A DNA stretch of 64,000 bases from JAGXFP01 sp039714535 (GTDB taxonomy: Bacteria; Desulfobacterota; Desulfobulbia; Desulfobulbales; JAGXFP01): assembly GCA_039714535.1 (NCBI GenBank), contig JBDLJC010000016.1:9104-73103 (forward strand). Direction: 5' to 3'. Shown in pieces: positions 25,871 to 36,000 of this stretch. Under the pieces are notes generated by a model. It was given only the letters and a program-made list of their open reading frames with translations, did not search any database and was not told where the DNA came from. How positions within the stretch are numbered: the first letter of the stretch is position 1; the number at the start of each line of letters is the position of its first letter. A program made the position numbers and the translations under genes.

Positions 25871-25967
25871 ATTCACCATTCTTTGTGGCATATTTTTTCT
25901 GCATCATATTGCTGTGCGAATATCCTCGTGCCAATTGTTGCTTTACTTCGATATAAAGGAGAAAAAA

Positions 25968-26540
25968 ATGCTTAGAAAAATGATTTTATGCAGTGCCTTC
26001 CTGATGTTCGGGGCTGTTACCGCCCAGGCCGCTGAACTGGGTATCAGCTTCAGCGACAAGAGCGCCCAGCTGTTTTTTCGGCAGCAGGTTGCCGATCATG
26101 GCAATGGCCGCTCTGTTTTCTCGGTTCGGGGTCTTTATAATGACCGTAAGGATACCGAGTTGGTTTCGGCCTCCTTCGATGTGCTGGGGCCAGTTGCCAA
26201 CACCGGTCTGGAGATTGGGGCCGGGATCCGGGGGTATTTCGTTAATTCCGGTGTCAATGGTGATGAGATCGGCGCCGGTGGTATTGGCGCCTTGATTCGT
26301 TTTGTGCCGCCGGGCTTGGGCAGGAGGCTCAGTTTTGGCGGTAGTGTCTATTATTGCCCGGAAATATTTAATATCCTGGATGGTGAGGGGCTTTGGGATG
26401 CCGAGGTTAAGGCATCCTTTGAACTCGCACCCAAGGCCGTTGCCTTTGTCTCATATACCGAGATTGAGGGGGATATTGAATTTAAGGGGGAGCGTACATT
26501 GGACAAAACTGCACGGGTTGGCCTCTCAGTTGGTTTCTGA
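25968..26540 (+). CDS. YfaZ-like outer-membrane protein
   Basis: The ATG at 25968 follows AAAGGAG; an upstream in-frame start at 25866 is not needed. The 190-residue product has a signal peptide ending in A-Q-A and alternating strands throughout, such as L-E-I-G-A-G-I-R-G-Y-F and R-L-S-F-G-G-S-V-Y-Y. It ends in F, as expected for an eight-stranded outer-membrane barrel. The pattern V-R-G-L-Y-N-D-R-K-D and the E-V-K-A-S-F-E-L-A-P-K block resemble YfaZ-family proteins. The role is unknown. The next gene follows after 18 bases on the same strand, so they may be cotranscribed. Confidence 0.75.
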   Translation: MLRKMILCSAFLMFGAVTAQAAELGISFSDKSAQLFFRQQVADHGNGRSVFSVRGLYNDRKDTELVSASFDVLGPVANTGLEIGAGIRGYFVNSGVNGDEIGAGGIGALIRFVPPGLGRRLSFGGSVYYCPEIFNILDGEGLWDAEVKASFELAPKAVAFVSYTEIEGDIEFKGERTLDKTARVGLSVGF

Positions 26541-26558
26541 TCCGGTGGGGTTTGCATC

Positions 26559-27347
26559 TTGCCTGACGGAATAAGTTGCCGGGATGCTGGCTTGGCAGAG
26601 GACCGCGCGGGGGAACTTGATCTGTTGCAGCTTGATTCCTTTAATCTGCCGGGTCTTGGCCATGGTTTTTCTAATCGCCACGGCGGCGTGAGTCCCGGGC
26701 CTTTTGCCTCCCTGAATGTCAGTTTCGGAGTCGGCGACGATGGGGACGCCGTCCGGGAAAACCGGGCGCGGCTTAAACGGGCTCTCGGTTTTAAGGCCAT
26801 GGTGTCGGCCCGGCAGGTCCATGGCAATAAGGTGTTGGCCATTGACCGGGAACCGACTGTTGATTTTGAGGCCGACGGTTACGATGCCCTGATAACCGAT
26901 CAGCCTGCTGCTTTGCTGATCCAGCAGGCCGATTGCCAGGCGGTGATCTTTCATGATCCGGTCCATCAGGTAGTTGGCGCGGCCCATGTCGGTTGGTGCG
27001 GTAGCGTCGCAGGTACCATTGGCGCGACAGTTCGGGCCATGGCCGATAATTTTGGTTCTGATCCGGCTGATCTCAGGGCGGCAATCAGTCCTTCCCTTGG
27101 CCCGTGCTGCGCTGAATTTATCAATTACCAACGGGAATTACCGGAGTGGATGCACGATTTTCAGGTGCGGCCCAATTACTTCGACTTCTGGGCCATCAGC
27201 CGAACCCAGTTGCAGGAGGCCGGCCTCCGGCCGGTCAATATCAATACTGCCGGAATCTGCACCCGTTGCAGTTCGGATCATTTTTCCTATCGGCGTTCCA
27301 GGGTTACCGGGCGTGGTGGTACGGTGATAGGTCTGTCTCTGGAGTAA
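26559..27347 (+). CDS. pgeF: YfiH/PgeF/LACC1-family purine nucleoside phosphorylase-like oxidase
   Basis: The 262-residue product contains the family signature: G-F-S-N-R-H-G-G-V-S near residue 36, R-Q-V-H-G near 85, Q-Q-A-D-C-Q-A-V-I-F-H-D near 122, A-A-H-V-G-W-C-G-S near 140, and a late C-T-R-C with H-F-S-Y-R-R. The His and Cys residues bind zinc. Family members were first called laccases; they act on purine nucleosides or edit peptidoglycan precursors. A Gly-Trp-Arg at the A-H-x-G-W block is usual, but here it is Gly-Trp-Cys. The first codon is uncertain: a TTG at 26559 is used for lack of a clear ribosome site. Confidence 0.87.
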   Translation: MPDGISCRDAGLAEDRAGELDLLQLDSFNLPGLGHGFSNRHGGVSPGPFASLNVSFGVGDDGDAVRENRARLKRALGFKAMVSARQVHGNKVLAIDREPTVDFEADGYDALITDQPAALLIQQADCQAVIFHDPVHQVVGAAHVGWCGSVAGTIGATVRAMADNFGSDPADLRAAISPSLGPCCAEFINYQRELPEWMHDFQVRPNYFDFWAISRTQLQEAGLRPVNINTAGICTRCSSDHFSYRRSRVTGRGGTVIGLSLE

Positions 27348-27356
27348 GGTCCGGGG

Positions 27357-27385
27357 TAGGTTGGGGTGAGCTTGCGAACCCCAAC
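27357..27385. repeat. REP-like hairpin
   Basis: GTTGGGGT and AACCCCAAC form an 8-bp stem around a loop with GCTTGCG. Very similar GTTGGG/CCCAAC palindromes are scattered through many proteobacterial genomes as intergenic repeats. It starts 10 bases after the pgeF stop. Confidence 0.6.
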
Positions 27386-27532
27386 AATTTGTCTGCCGCC
27401 TTTTACTTCTCTGGTCCAAAATTCCTTGTCGGAGTCTTCGTTTACCTCGACATCCGATGTTATCTTTTTAAAAGAGCTCAGTGTTCTTAAGTTCATGACA
27501 TTGCTCCATTTATTAATAAGTCAGGTGGTTAA

Positions 27533-28900
27533 TTGAGCAAGATCGATAATGGTAGATCAAGGGCCATCGCGGTTCTGGAGCAATGGGAGCGCAAGTCTGT
27601 GTCGCTGGATCTGCTCCTGGAAGACGAGCTGCGCCGTCCCTTTGCTGACCAGCGGGATAGTCAGTTCTGCCGGGCCCTGGTTTACGGGGTGGTCCGCTGG
27701 CTTGGCTATCTGGACTGGATTCTGCTCAAATATTCGAAACATTCCCTGAAAAAGATGAAACCCCTGACCCGGCAGGCCCTGCGCACCGGGCTTTACCAGT
27801 TGGTGGCCATGGACCGGGTGCCGGTTTCCGCCGCCATCAATGAAACGGTCAAGATCCTCAAAGATAAAGGGCAGCCCCGTTGGTTGACTGGATTTGTCAA
27901 TGGCCTGTTGCGCCGGGTCAGCCGGGAGCTGGATTCTCTGCCATCCCCAGGCCAGGGTGCTGCACAGGGCTTCACGGGACATAGCCTCTTAAGTCATCCC
28001 CAATGGCTGTATGACCGTTGGTGTGAGCGCTATGGTCAGGAGCGGACCGAGGACCTTTGTCTGACCAATAACCGTGAGGCGGATCTTTGCCTGGGGCTCA
28101 TCAAAATCTCCCCGGAAGAATTTATAGAAAAGCTGGCCGCAGTCAATATAGAGGGCGTGAAGGGCTTATTTGCAGGCCAGGCGGTTGTCTTGCCCGAATA
28201 CAAGGGCCAGGTTGCCGAACTGCCAGGTTACGCCGAGGGCCTTTTTCTGGTCCAGGATGAGGCGGCCCAGTTGGCGGCGGGTTTGCTGGGTGATAAATTA
28301 TCGGCGGGTCGGTACCTCGATGGTTGCGCGGGTCTGGGCGGTAAGACCATTCAATTGGCGGCCAGACTGGCTGATAATAGCTCGCTGCTGGCGATAGAGC
28401 CGGATAAGCGCCGCTATGAGTTACTTGGCGTTAATCTGCGGCGGCTTGGTTTGGCAGGATCAGTGCAAACCTTTAAAGGTCGCCTGGAGGATGTTGCTGA
28501 GCAGATCGGGGGTAGCTTCAAGGGTATTCTGCTTGATGCGCCTTGCTCTGGCCTGGGAGTGATTCGGCGGCATCCAGATATTCGCTGGAACCGGAAGATT
28601 GAGGATCTGCAACGTTACCAGGCCGAGCAACTGGCCCTGCTGCAGATCGCGGCCCAACTGCTGGAGCCGGGCGGGGTACTGGTCTATATTACCTGCAGTA
28701 CCGAGCCGGAAGAGAACGAGCAGGTGATCGGGAAATTCCTGGCCATGCATCCTGATTTCCAAACGGAGAATTGCCGGGCCTATTTACCGGAGAATGGTGG
28801 GGAACTGATCGATGAACAAGGTTTTTTCCGGACCCTGCCTGATCAGGGCCTTGATGGCTTCTTTGGCGCCAGACTTGTAAAAGTTAATAGTGAAGAATGA
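27533..28900 (+). CDS. rsmB: 16S rRNA m5C967 methyltransferase
   Basis: The TTG start at 27533 follows AGGTGG. The 455-residue product has an amino-terminal NusB-like domain (about 1-145) and a Rossmann methyltransferase domain. The latter carries L-D-G-C-A-G-L-G-G-K-T near 263, D-A-P-C-S-G-L-G-V-I-R-R-H-P-D with one catalytic Cys near 338, and I-T-C-S-T-E-P-E-E-N-E with the second. It adds a methyl group from S-adenosylmethionine to cytosine 967 of 16S rRNA. Its last few residues, K-V-N-S-E-E, come from a repeat arm that also flanks the next gene, so the original carboxyl end may have been changed by an insertion. Confidence 0.94.
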   Translation: MSKIDNGRSRAIAVLEQWERKSVSLDLLLEDELRRPFADQRDSQFCRALVYGVVRWLGYLDWILLKYSKHSLKKMKPLTRQALRTGLYQLVAMDRVPVSAAINETVKILKDKGQPRWLTGFVNGLLRRVSRELDSLPSPGQGAAQGFTGHSLLSHPQWLYDRWCERYGQERTEDLCLTNNREADLCLGLIKISPEEFIEKLAAVNIEGVKGLFAGQAVVLPEYKGQVAELPGYAEGLFLVQDEAAQLAAGLLGDKLSAGRYLDGCAGLGGKTIQLAARLADNSSLLAIEPDKRRYELLGVNLRRLGLAGSVQTFKGRLEDVAEQIGGSFKGILLDAPCSGLGVIRRHPDIRWNRKIEDLQRYQAEQLALLQIAAQLLEPGGVLVYITCSTEPEENEQVIGKFLAMHPDFQTENCRAYLPENGGELIDEQGFFRTLPDQGLDGFFGARLVKVNSEE

Positions 28901-29400
28901 AAAGTGAATAATGTGCAGGAAGATATTGTTGAGAGAAGTGTCCTTTATTCCCTCAGAATTATAAAGGTGTTTCAAGAGGTTGAAAAGAATAGTGTGGGCC
29001 GAATACTAGGCAAGCAACTATTGCGGTCCGGGACATCAATTGGTGCGAATGTCCATGAAGCGCAGGGCGCGCAAAGCAAGGCTGATTTTATTGCCAAAAT
29101 GTCGATCGCCCATAAGGAGGCAAGGGAAAGCGCTTATTGGCTCCGATTATTTAGTGAGGCAAATATTCTGCCTGCGGCAAGGTTGCATGATATTAAGGAT
29201 GAGACGGATCAGATAACAAAAATTATATCGTCAATATTAATCACCTCAAAACAAAACAATTCGTGATGGCGTCACAAAAATTACCCAAAGGGCATAGCAT
29301 CCGATCTCCCAGCGTCGTAGCGAATTTTCGGAATCTGCGCTTTCCTGTCTGTGTGGTATACCATCATCAATTCTTAACTTTTAACTATTCACTCTTAATT
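28881..29400. mobile_element. Four-helix-bundle gene bracketed by AT-rich inverted repeats
   Basis: The left flank, about 28881-28912, and the right flank, 29371-29400, share inverted words: AGTGAATA and AAAAGTTAA on the left, TATTCACT and TTAACTTTT on the right. The arms are imperfect. They enclose one gene and lie exactly between rsmB and uvrA, with the left arm forming the last codons of rsmB. This looks like a small insertion unit, although no transposase is present. Confidence 0.4.
28904..29266 (+). CDS. Four-helix-bundle protein (S23/23S rRNA IVS family)
   Basis: The GTG start lies 3 bases after the rsmB stop; a GTG at 28913 is possible. The 120-residue protein is all alpha-helical, with R-S-V-L-Y-S-L-R-I-I-K-V-F near the start, S-G-T-S-I-G-A-N-V-H-E-A-Q-G-A at about 46-60, and K-E-A-R-E-S-A-Y-W-L-R-L-F at about 70-85. 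These match the family encoded within intervening sequences of some 23S rRNA genes and scattered elsewhere in bacterial chromosomes. Related bundles form pentamers, including the Avd protein of diversity-generating retroelements. Function is unknown. Inverted repeats flank it, which suggests mobility. Confidence 0.85.
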   Translation: MNNVQEDIVERSVLYSLRIIKVFQEVEKNSVGRILGKQLLRSGTSIGANVHEAQGAQSKADFIAKMSIAHKEARESAYWLRLFSEANILPAARLHDIKDETDQITKIISSILITSKQNNS

Positions 29401-29408
29401 GCCCAATA

Positions 29409-32279
29409 ATGGAACCGCAATATATCAAGATCCGGGGCGCCCGGATGCACAATCTTAAGAATATCGATGTTGATCTACCCCGCAACAAGCTCGTGGTTTT
29501 CACCGGGCTGAGTGGTTCCGGGAAATCTACCTTGGCCTTCGATACCCTTTATGCTGAAGGGCAGCGGCGCTATGTCGAGTCTCTCTCGACCTATGCCCGC
29601 CAGTTTCTGGGGCAGATGGAGAAGCCGGATGTGGACTCGCTGGAGGGTTTGTCGCCGGCGGTTTCAATCGAACAACGGACCACCAGCCGTAATCCCCGGT
29701 CGACGGTGGGGACCACCACCGAGATTTACGATCACCTGCGGCTGCTCTTTGCCCGGGTCGGACACCCATTTTGTCCCGATTGCGGCGAGAAAATTTCGCC
29801 CCAGTCGATTCAGGATATGGTCGAAACCCTGCTGCAGGAACCGGAGGGTAGCAAGATTATCTTGCTGGCGCCGTTGGTCGATGGCCGCAAGGGTGAGCAT
29901 CGTGAGATCCTGAAACGGTTGAAAAAAGATGGTTTCGTCCGGGTCAGAATCAATGGTGAGATCCAGTCGCTGGATGAGGAGATCAGCCTTGACCGCAAGA
30001 AGCGGCATCACATCGAGGCGGTGGTAGATCGCCTGGTGATCAATGACACTGTGGAGCGGCGCCTTTATGATTCGGTGACCACGGCGGTGGGTCTGGCCGA
30101 TGGTTTTTTGCTGGCTAACTTACCCGATGATGATCGTGAGGTGATGTTCAGCGAGCGGGCGGCCTGTATCAGTTGCGGACGCAGTATGCCGGAACTGACC
30201 CCCCGGCTCTTTTCCTTTAATAATCCCCATGGCGCCTGTCCCGAATGCAACGGTCTGGGCGTTAAGCAGTTCTTTGACCAGCAACTGGTGGTCCCCGATA
30301 GTACTTTGAGTATCAGGGGTGGGGCCATTGCCCCCTGGGGTGATCCGTGGCGGCTTGGCGGTAAGCGGCGTTTCGGCGGCGGAGGCGGGGTCTCGGTTTA
30401 CGGGCAGCAACTGGAGGCGTTGGCCGCCCATTACCGCTTTGATCTGGATAAGCCCTTTGCCAAGTTAACCGCAAAAGTTCGGGATATCATCCTGTTCGGC
30501 TCCAAGGGTGAAGAGATCGAATTCACCTATCGGCGGCGACAGCGCCTGACCACCAGCCGCTTGCCCTTTGAAGGGGTGATACCCAGCCTGGCCCGGCGTT
30601 ATATGGACACTGCTTCGGCAACAATCCGGGAGTGGCTGGGCAGGTATATGAATGAGCAGACCTGCCCGGTTTGTCATGGGGCGCGGCTTAAACCTGAGGC
30701 GCTGGCCGTGCGGGTCGGCGATTGGGCGATAGATGAATTGATCTCTCTGTCCATTGCCAGGTTACAGGCGGTTTTGCAGGAGATTAACTTCAGCGCCCAG
30801 GAGAAGTTGATCGCGGAACGGGTGATCAAGGAGATTGGCGACCGGCTGACCTTTCTGGTTAATGTCGGCCTGGGTTATCTGTCTCTGGAAAGGCGCGCGG
30901 CAACCCTGTCCGGTGGTGAGGCCCAGCGGATCAGGCTGGCTTCGCAGATTGGTTCGAGGTTGGCCGGGGTCCTCTATATCCTCGATGAACCGTCCATCGG
31001 TCTCCATCAACGTGATAACCAACGGTTGATTGATACCCTGATCAGCCTGCGGGATCTGGGGAATACCGTTCTGGTGGTAGAGCATGACACGGATACGATC
31101 ATGGCCGCAGATCAGGTGCTTGATATTGGGCCCGGGGCCGGGGTGCACGGCGGCGAAGTGGTCTTCTTTGGCCCGGTTAAGAAGTTGCTCCAATGCCGGG
31201 ACTCCCAAACCGGCGGTTACCTGTCCGGGCGGCTTGCCATAGAGATACCTGAGAAAAGACGGCGCTTACCGGCTAAAAAGAAGTGGCTGTACCTGAAAGG
31301 GGCAACGGCCAATAACCTTAAGGATGTCACGGCAGGCTTTCCCCTCGGGGTGATGACCTGCGTGACCGGAGTTTCCGGGTCCGGTAAAAGTTCGCTGGTG
31401 ATCGAGACCCTCTATAGGCAGACGATTAACAAACTGGGCGGGGCCAGGGAGGCGGCGGGGCCGTGCCGGGCCATCAAGGGCCTGGAGCAGATTGACAAGG
31501 TTATCGATATAGACCAGAGCCCGATCGGCCGTACCCCCAGATCGAATCCGGCCACCTACACCGGGGTGCTGACCCCGATCAGGGAACTGTTGAGCAACCT
31601 GCCGGAATCCCGGGCCCGGGGCTACAAACCGGGGCGGTTCAGTTTTAATATCAAGGGGGGTCGTTGCGAGGCCTGTGAGGGCGAGGGGGTGATCAGGATC
31701 GCCATGCACTTTCTGCCCGATATCTATGTGACCTGTGAGACCTGCCGGGGCCAAAGGTATAACCGGGAGACCCTCGATATCAGGTACCGCGATAAGAATG
31801 TTGCCGAGATCCTGGCCATGAATGTCGAAGAGGCGCTGGAATTTTTCAGCAAGATTCCGGTGCTGCGCAACCGCCTCCAGACCCTGCACGATGTCGGGCT
31901 GTCTTATATTGCCCTTGGCCAGTCTTCGGTTACCCTGTCCGGCGGGGAGGCCCAGCGGATCAAGCTGGCCCGGGAGTTGAGCAAGCGCGGTACCGGCCGG
32001 ACCCTCTATATCCTGGATGAACCCACCACCGGTTTACATCCGGCTGATATCAAGAATCTGCTCAAGGTGTTAAGCCGCCTGGTTGATAACGGCAATACCA
32101 TTGTTATCATCGAGCATAATCTTGATGTTATCAAGACGGTGGATTATGTTATTGACCTGGGTCCGGAAGGTGGTGACGGGGGTGGCGAGATCGTCGCCAG
32201 CGGCGCCCCCGAGCAGATCTGCGAGGTTGATAGTTCGTTTACCGGCCATTTTCTGCAAGGGGCTTTTAATAGCGCTTGA
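29409..32279 (+). CDS. uvrA: Excinuclease ABC subunit A
   Basis: The 956-residue product is full length. It has two ABC ATPase modules, with Walker A at 33-41 (G-L-S-G-S-G-K-S-T) and again near 655 (G-V-S-G-S-G-K-S-S). Two L-S-G-G-E-A-Q-R-I signatures and two I-L-D-E-P blocks complete the sites. Zinc modules are visible at C-I-S-C-G-R with C-P-E-C-N-G-L-G and at C-E-A-C-E-G-E-G with C-E-T-C-R-G. UvrA scans DNA for bulky lesions and loads UvrB in nucleotide excision repair. It stands alone; uvrB and uvrC are not in the window. Confidence 0.98.
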   Translation: MEPQYIKIRGARMHNLKNIDVDLPRNKLVVFTGLSGSGKSTLAFDTLYAEGQRRYVESLSTYARQFLGQMEKPDVDSLEGLSPAVSIEQRTTSRNPRSTVGTTTEIYDHLRLLFARVGHPFCPDCGEKISPQSIQDMVETLLQEPEGSKIILLAPLVDGRKGEHREILKRLKKDGFVRVRINGEIQSLDEEISLDRKKRHHIEAVVDRLVINDTVERRLYDSVTTAVGLADGFLLANLPDDDREVMFSERAACISCGRSMPELTPRLFSFNNPHGACPECNGLGVKQFFDQQLVVPDSTLSIRGGAIAPWGDPWRLGGKRRFGGGGGVSVYGQQLEALAAHYRFDLDKPFAKLTAKVRDIILFGSKGEEIEFTYRRRQRLTTSRLPFEGVIPSLARRYMDTASATIREWLGRYMNEQTCPVCHGARLKPEALAVRVGDWAIDELISLSIARLQAVLQEINFSAQEKLIAERVIKEIGDRLTFLVNVGLGYLSLERRAATLSGGEAQRIRLASQIGSRLAGVLYILDEPSIGLHQRDNQRLIDTLISLRDLGNTVLVVEHDTDTIMAADQVLDIGPGAGVHGGEVVFFGPVKKLLQCRDSQTGGYLSGRLAIEIPEKRRRLPAKKKWLYLKGATANNLKDVTAGFPLGVMTCVTGVSGSGKSSLVIETLYRQTINKLGGAREAAGPCRAIKGLEQIDKVIDIDQSPIGRTPRSNPATYTGVLTPIRELLSNLPESRARGYKPGRFSFNIKGGRCEACEGEGVIRIAMHFLPDIYVTCETCRGQRYNRETLDIRYRDKNVAEILAMNVEEALEFFSKIPVLRNRLQTLHDVGLSYIALGQSSVTLSGGEAQRIKLARELSKRGTGRTLYILDEPTTGLHPADIKNLLKVLSRLVDNGNTIVIIEHNLDVIKTVDYVIDLGPEGGDGGGEIVASGAPEQICEVDSSFTGHFLQGAFNSA

Positions 32280-32479
32280 CGGCAAGGTTCGGTTTGGGTG
32301 CAACGGACGCTTTGATGGAATGGTCAGTTTGGGATGGGCGATGTTGAGGGTAAGATTTTTCAGCAGCGCCGTTCGGGATGGCAATGTTATTTTAGTTAGC
32401 GAAAGACAGGCATTAGCGCAATTTTAAAGCAAAAAGGCTGAAGTATCGCCGATAATCACAAGCAAAAAAGGAATAAATC

Positions 32480-32965
32480 ATGGCAGAGAATAATGAAGAA
32501 ACCCCCCAGGCGGGAACTGAACAACCGGTATTTAAGATGCAGAAGATGTTTATCAAGGATCTGTCGTTCGAGAATCCGAATGCGCCGGCGGTATTCCTCG
32601 AGAATAGTCAGAGCCCCAAGGTTGATATCCAGCTGCATGTGAAGAACAACAAGCTTGATGATGAAAACTGGGAGGTCAGTCTCTCGATTACCGCCTCATT
32701 CACCGGGGCCGAGGAAAAGACCATTTTTATCATCGAGATTGAGCATGCCGGGGTTTTCCTGCTGAAGAATATCCCGGCTGAGCATATGGCCGCGGTACTG
32801 GCGGTGGATTGTCCGACCATGCTTTTCCCGTTTACCAGGCAGATTATGAGTCAGTTGGCGGTTGACGGCGGCTTTATGCCGTTCCTGATGGATCCGGTCA
32901 ACTTCATGGGGCTGTTCCAGAATGCCCAGCAGAAAAATCAGCCGGAGCAGGGCGTGGCCCAATGA
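32480..32965 (+). CDS. secB: Export chaperone SecB
   Basis: The 161-residue product has the SecB pattern: F-K-M-Q-K-M-F-I-K-D-L-S-F-E-N-P near residue 18, L-E-N-S-Q-S-P-K-V-D-I near 42, and L-F-P-F-T-R-Q-I-M-S-Q-L near 113, followed by a G-F-M-P-F-L-M-D-P-V-N-F end. SecB is a tetramer that holds preproteins unfolded in the cytoplasm and hands them to SecA. This fits a cell that exports many large cytochromes and surface proteins. A strong bidirectional terminator follows. The carboxyl tail after residue 150 is shorter and less basic than in enterics. Confidence 0.95.
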   Translation: MAENNEETPQAGTEQPVFKMQKMFIKDLSFENPNAPAVFLENSQSPKVDIQLHVKNNKLDDENWEVSLSITASFTGAEEKTIFIIEIEHAGVFLLKNIPAEHMAAVLAVDCPTMLFPFTRQIMSQLAVDGGFMPFLMDPVNFMGLFQNAQQKNQPEQGVAQ

Positions 32966-32991
32966 AATAGAAAACTGTCCGGTTTACATGC

Positions 32992-33030
32992 AAAAAAAAG
33001 GGGGGATGCTTACGGCATCCCCCCTTTTTT
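32992..33030 (+). terminator. Bidirectional terminator between secB and the Ig-like gene
   Basis: GGGGGGATGC pairs perfectly with GCATCCCCCC, with an A run before and a T run after, so it can end both convergent genes. Confidence 0.93.
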
Positions 33031-33048
33031 CGCTAATTTTAAAAGAAA

Positions 33049-36000
33049 TCAGGGAATAGTAACATTAAAAACATGGGTTTGCGGTGTCCCACCCGGCGGG
33101 GTGACTGTGACTTCTATGCTGTCCGAAGTTGGGGCGGCAGCGGCACAGCTCGCGGAACCAATTGTTTGAAAATCAAATTGGGTTTTATTGCCGGCTGCGT
33201 TTGTTTCGGCGTCTGTTGTGGTGAAAGTACTAAGCCCTACTATCTCGACGAGGCCGCTAGCGCCATTAGCCAGAGCGAATGTGGTGTCGGTTGCCATGGG
33301 GCCGCCGTTGTCGTCTTCAATGATTAGGGTCCAGTCGTCAACAGTTGTGCAGTCAGTCAGTGCAAATGGTGCGGGTGTAACTGTAAATGTTCCTACATTC
33401 GCAGTTGGCCAATATACTACCGGATTGCGGTAGACGTATGTTGTGTCCCTGCTACTGCAGGACCCTGGGGTACTGGTGCCAGTCACATCATTACAGAGAA
33501 TCCCGTTAAACTTAGGGTCAGCAGCGGCGGTACTGTAGCTAGTATTACCGTCGTAATCCAAATACAATTCGCCTGCGGTATAGCCCCCACTATCATCGGC
33601 GTCGAGCCAGGGTTCGCCGAGGTTAGTGAATTCACCGAGATCCGCTAAACCATCGCCATCGCTATCGACAAAGCTTTCTTCACCGATGGCGTATGCCAGA
33701 ATTCCGCAGTTGCCATCAGCAGGTCTTCCGTCGTCACTTTTGTATTGCACGGTGCAAGCGCCGCCGGCTGTTTGGCAGGACGGGTCAATTTGCCCGCATT
33801 CAGTCGTAAAGAAGATAGTTGTGCCATCTTTAACAGGGTTATTGAAATGGTCTGAGGCAATAATTGAAAGGGTTATCGTTTCACCAGCACTCTCCCAGAA
33901 TTTGGCAGGACGCCAGGTGCTCGCTACGAGGGAAAAACTGTCCTGGTCGGGCAGGCCGGTCGAAACCCATAACTGCTCGGACTGGGAGTAAATGGTGGTG
34001 GTGCCGTCAGCGGTCAAGGTTGAAGCTGTCACTCTAACCGGGGTGCCTATAGTGCCGGAGTTAACAATGGCATCGACTTCACCCGCAATATTTGTTATGC
34101 CGGAGGCATTGGTAAGATAAAGCCCGCCAATGGAGGTGGTTAGCGTAAAATCAACGGGTTGGTTGGCTATGGGGTTCATATTGAAATCCACGACCTTGAA
34201 TTTAACCTGGGAGGTGTTATCGCCGCCGACACCTTTCAGGGCAATGGTTGTCGGAGTGGCGGATATATATTGCAGGCTGCCGACGTCCGGGGCGCTAACC
34301 GCGAGGGTAGCCGATACCGAAGGTCCGTCGGTGATACTAGCTGTAATTTGGTCATCACCGTTACAGCCGTTGTCTGTATAGGTGGCGGTGGCGAGCCCGT
34401 TATGGGTAACAACACTGGCGCTGATTGTCGCCTGGGCCGGACTAAGGCCCGCGCAGAGGGAACTGAAGTTGACGATAACCGGGGTAGTGATGAGGGCCCC
34501 GCCACTTTTGACCGCGACCTCTGCGGTCGTGGTCCCGTAGGCTGAAACCGTACTTACTCCGAAGGACATGGGATCCAGGGTCAGCGGTTCGACGGTAATC
34601 ATTCCGGTGGAACTCGGTCCGTTGTTAATGTCGGGCAGGGTGGCGGTAATCAGATCGTCGCCGAGGCAGCCCTGGTCCTTATAGATAGCTGTTGCGACCC
34701 CGCCTGTGGTGTTGGTCTGGGCCGGAGTGATAGTTGCTTTGCCCTGTTGCACACAGATGGAAGTAAAATCAACTACAGTGGGGGTAAGATAATTGTCGGC
34801 GCCAACCTTCAGGGTAACGGTTAGTGAGGTGCTGGCGTTTGCGGATATGGTTGCGAGCCCGGGACTGACAGACCCCATCGTCAGAGGAACGATAGGCAAT
34901 GTTCCGGTCTGGGAAGGGCCGTTAGCCAGGCTGGGCACTGTAACTTCAATCTGGTCATCGCCCGGACAGCCGTTATCCACGTATGTCGCCGTCGCGGTGC
35001 CGCCACTGGTGCTCACGTTTGGGGTTATGGTGGCCCAGCCCTGGTCAGCACAGAAGGATGAGAAATTTACCGCAGTGGGAAGGGTATAATCCGCAGTCCC
35101 TTCGAGTAAGGTGACGCTAACGGTGGTGCTCTGATACGGAGGGAGGTCAGGGGCAACCTCCGTTCCAAAGGAAAGAGCGCTCATAGTCAGGACATTGATG
35201 TCAAATTGTCCTGAGGTGGAGGGGCCATTCGTTATCGAAGCTGTAATGGTATCGGTTGCGCCGCAGCCGTTGTCGGTAAAGGTCGCAGTGGCGGTGCCGT
35301 TACTGCTCGTAACGGTTTCTGAAATGGTTCCCTTACCCGCATTGGCACAGGTTGAAGTAAAATTAACGGCTACCGGCGAAAGATTGGGGTCTGTCCCGAT
35401 CAGAATGGGCACGTGTATCTGGTTTGTGCCATAGGGGGACAAAGGATCAGGATCACTGTCGAAGGTCATTGTCCCCATTGCCAGTGGGGTGATCTCGAGT
35501 GTCCGGGTAATTGTGGGGCCGTTGTTCAAGCTCGGGACGGTAACAGTGACGACATCCCCCTGACAGCCCTCGTCAACGTATAGGGCAGTTGCGACGCCGC
35601 CGCTAACAGGTACGGTCTTGGTGATGGTGGCCAGACTAGGGTTAAGTAAATCCGCGCAGAAAGACGTAAAATCTACGGTTAAGGGCGTGGTGTAATTAGC
35701 CGTTCCGTCAAGCAGGGTAACCTCTACAGTTGTTGTCGCGAAAGCCGGTAAAGGATCAGGATCTGTGCCTACGCGAATGGGACTAAAGGTCAGAGGATTA
35801 ATGGCAAGAGAACCCAATTCCGTTGGGCCATTCACAATTGATGCTGTAATGTTATCGGTTGAGCCGCAGCCATTGTCGGTAAAGGTCGCGGTGGCTGTGC
35901 CGCCACTGCTCGTAACAGTTTGTGAAATAGTTGCCAGACCAGCATTGGCGCAGGTAGAAGTAAAATTAACGGCTACCGGCGAAAGATTGGGGTCTGTCCC

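Noticed and set aside
27287..27496. 69-codon minus-strand frame across the REP-like hairpin
   Set aside because: Its first 40 residues look protein-like, but the rest runs through the repeat and into pgeF. It might be a gene remnant, but I cannot support it.
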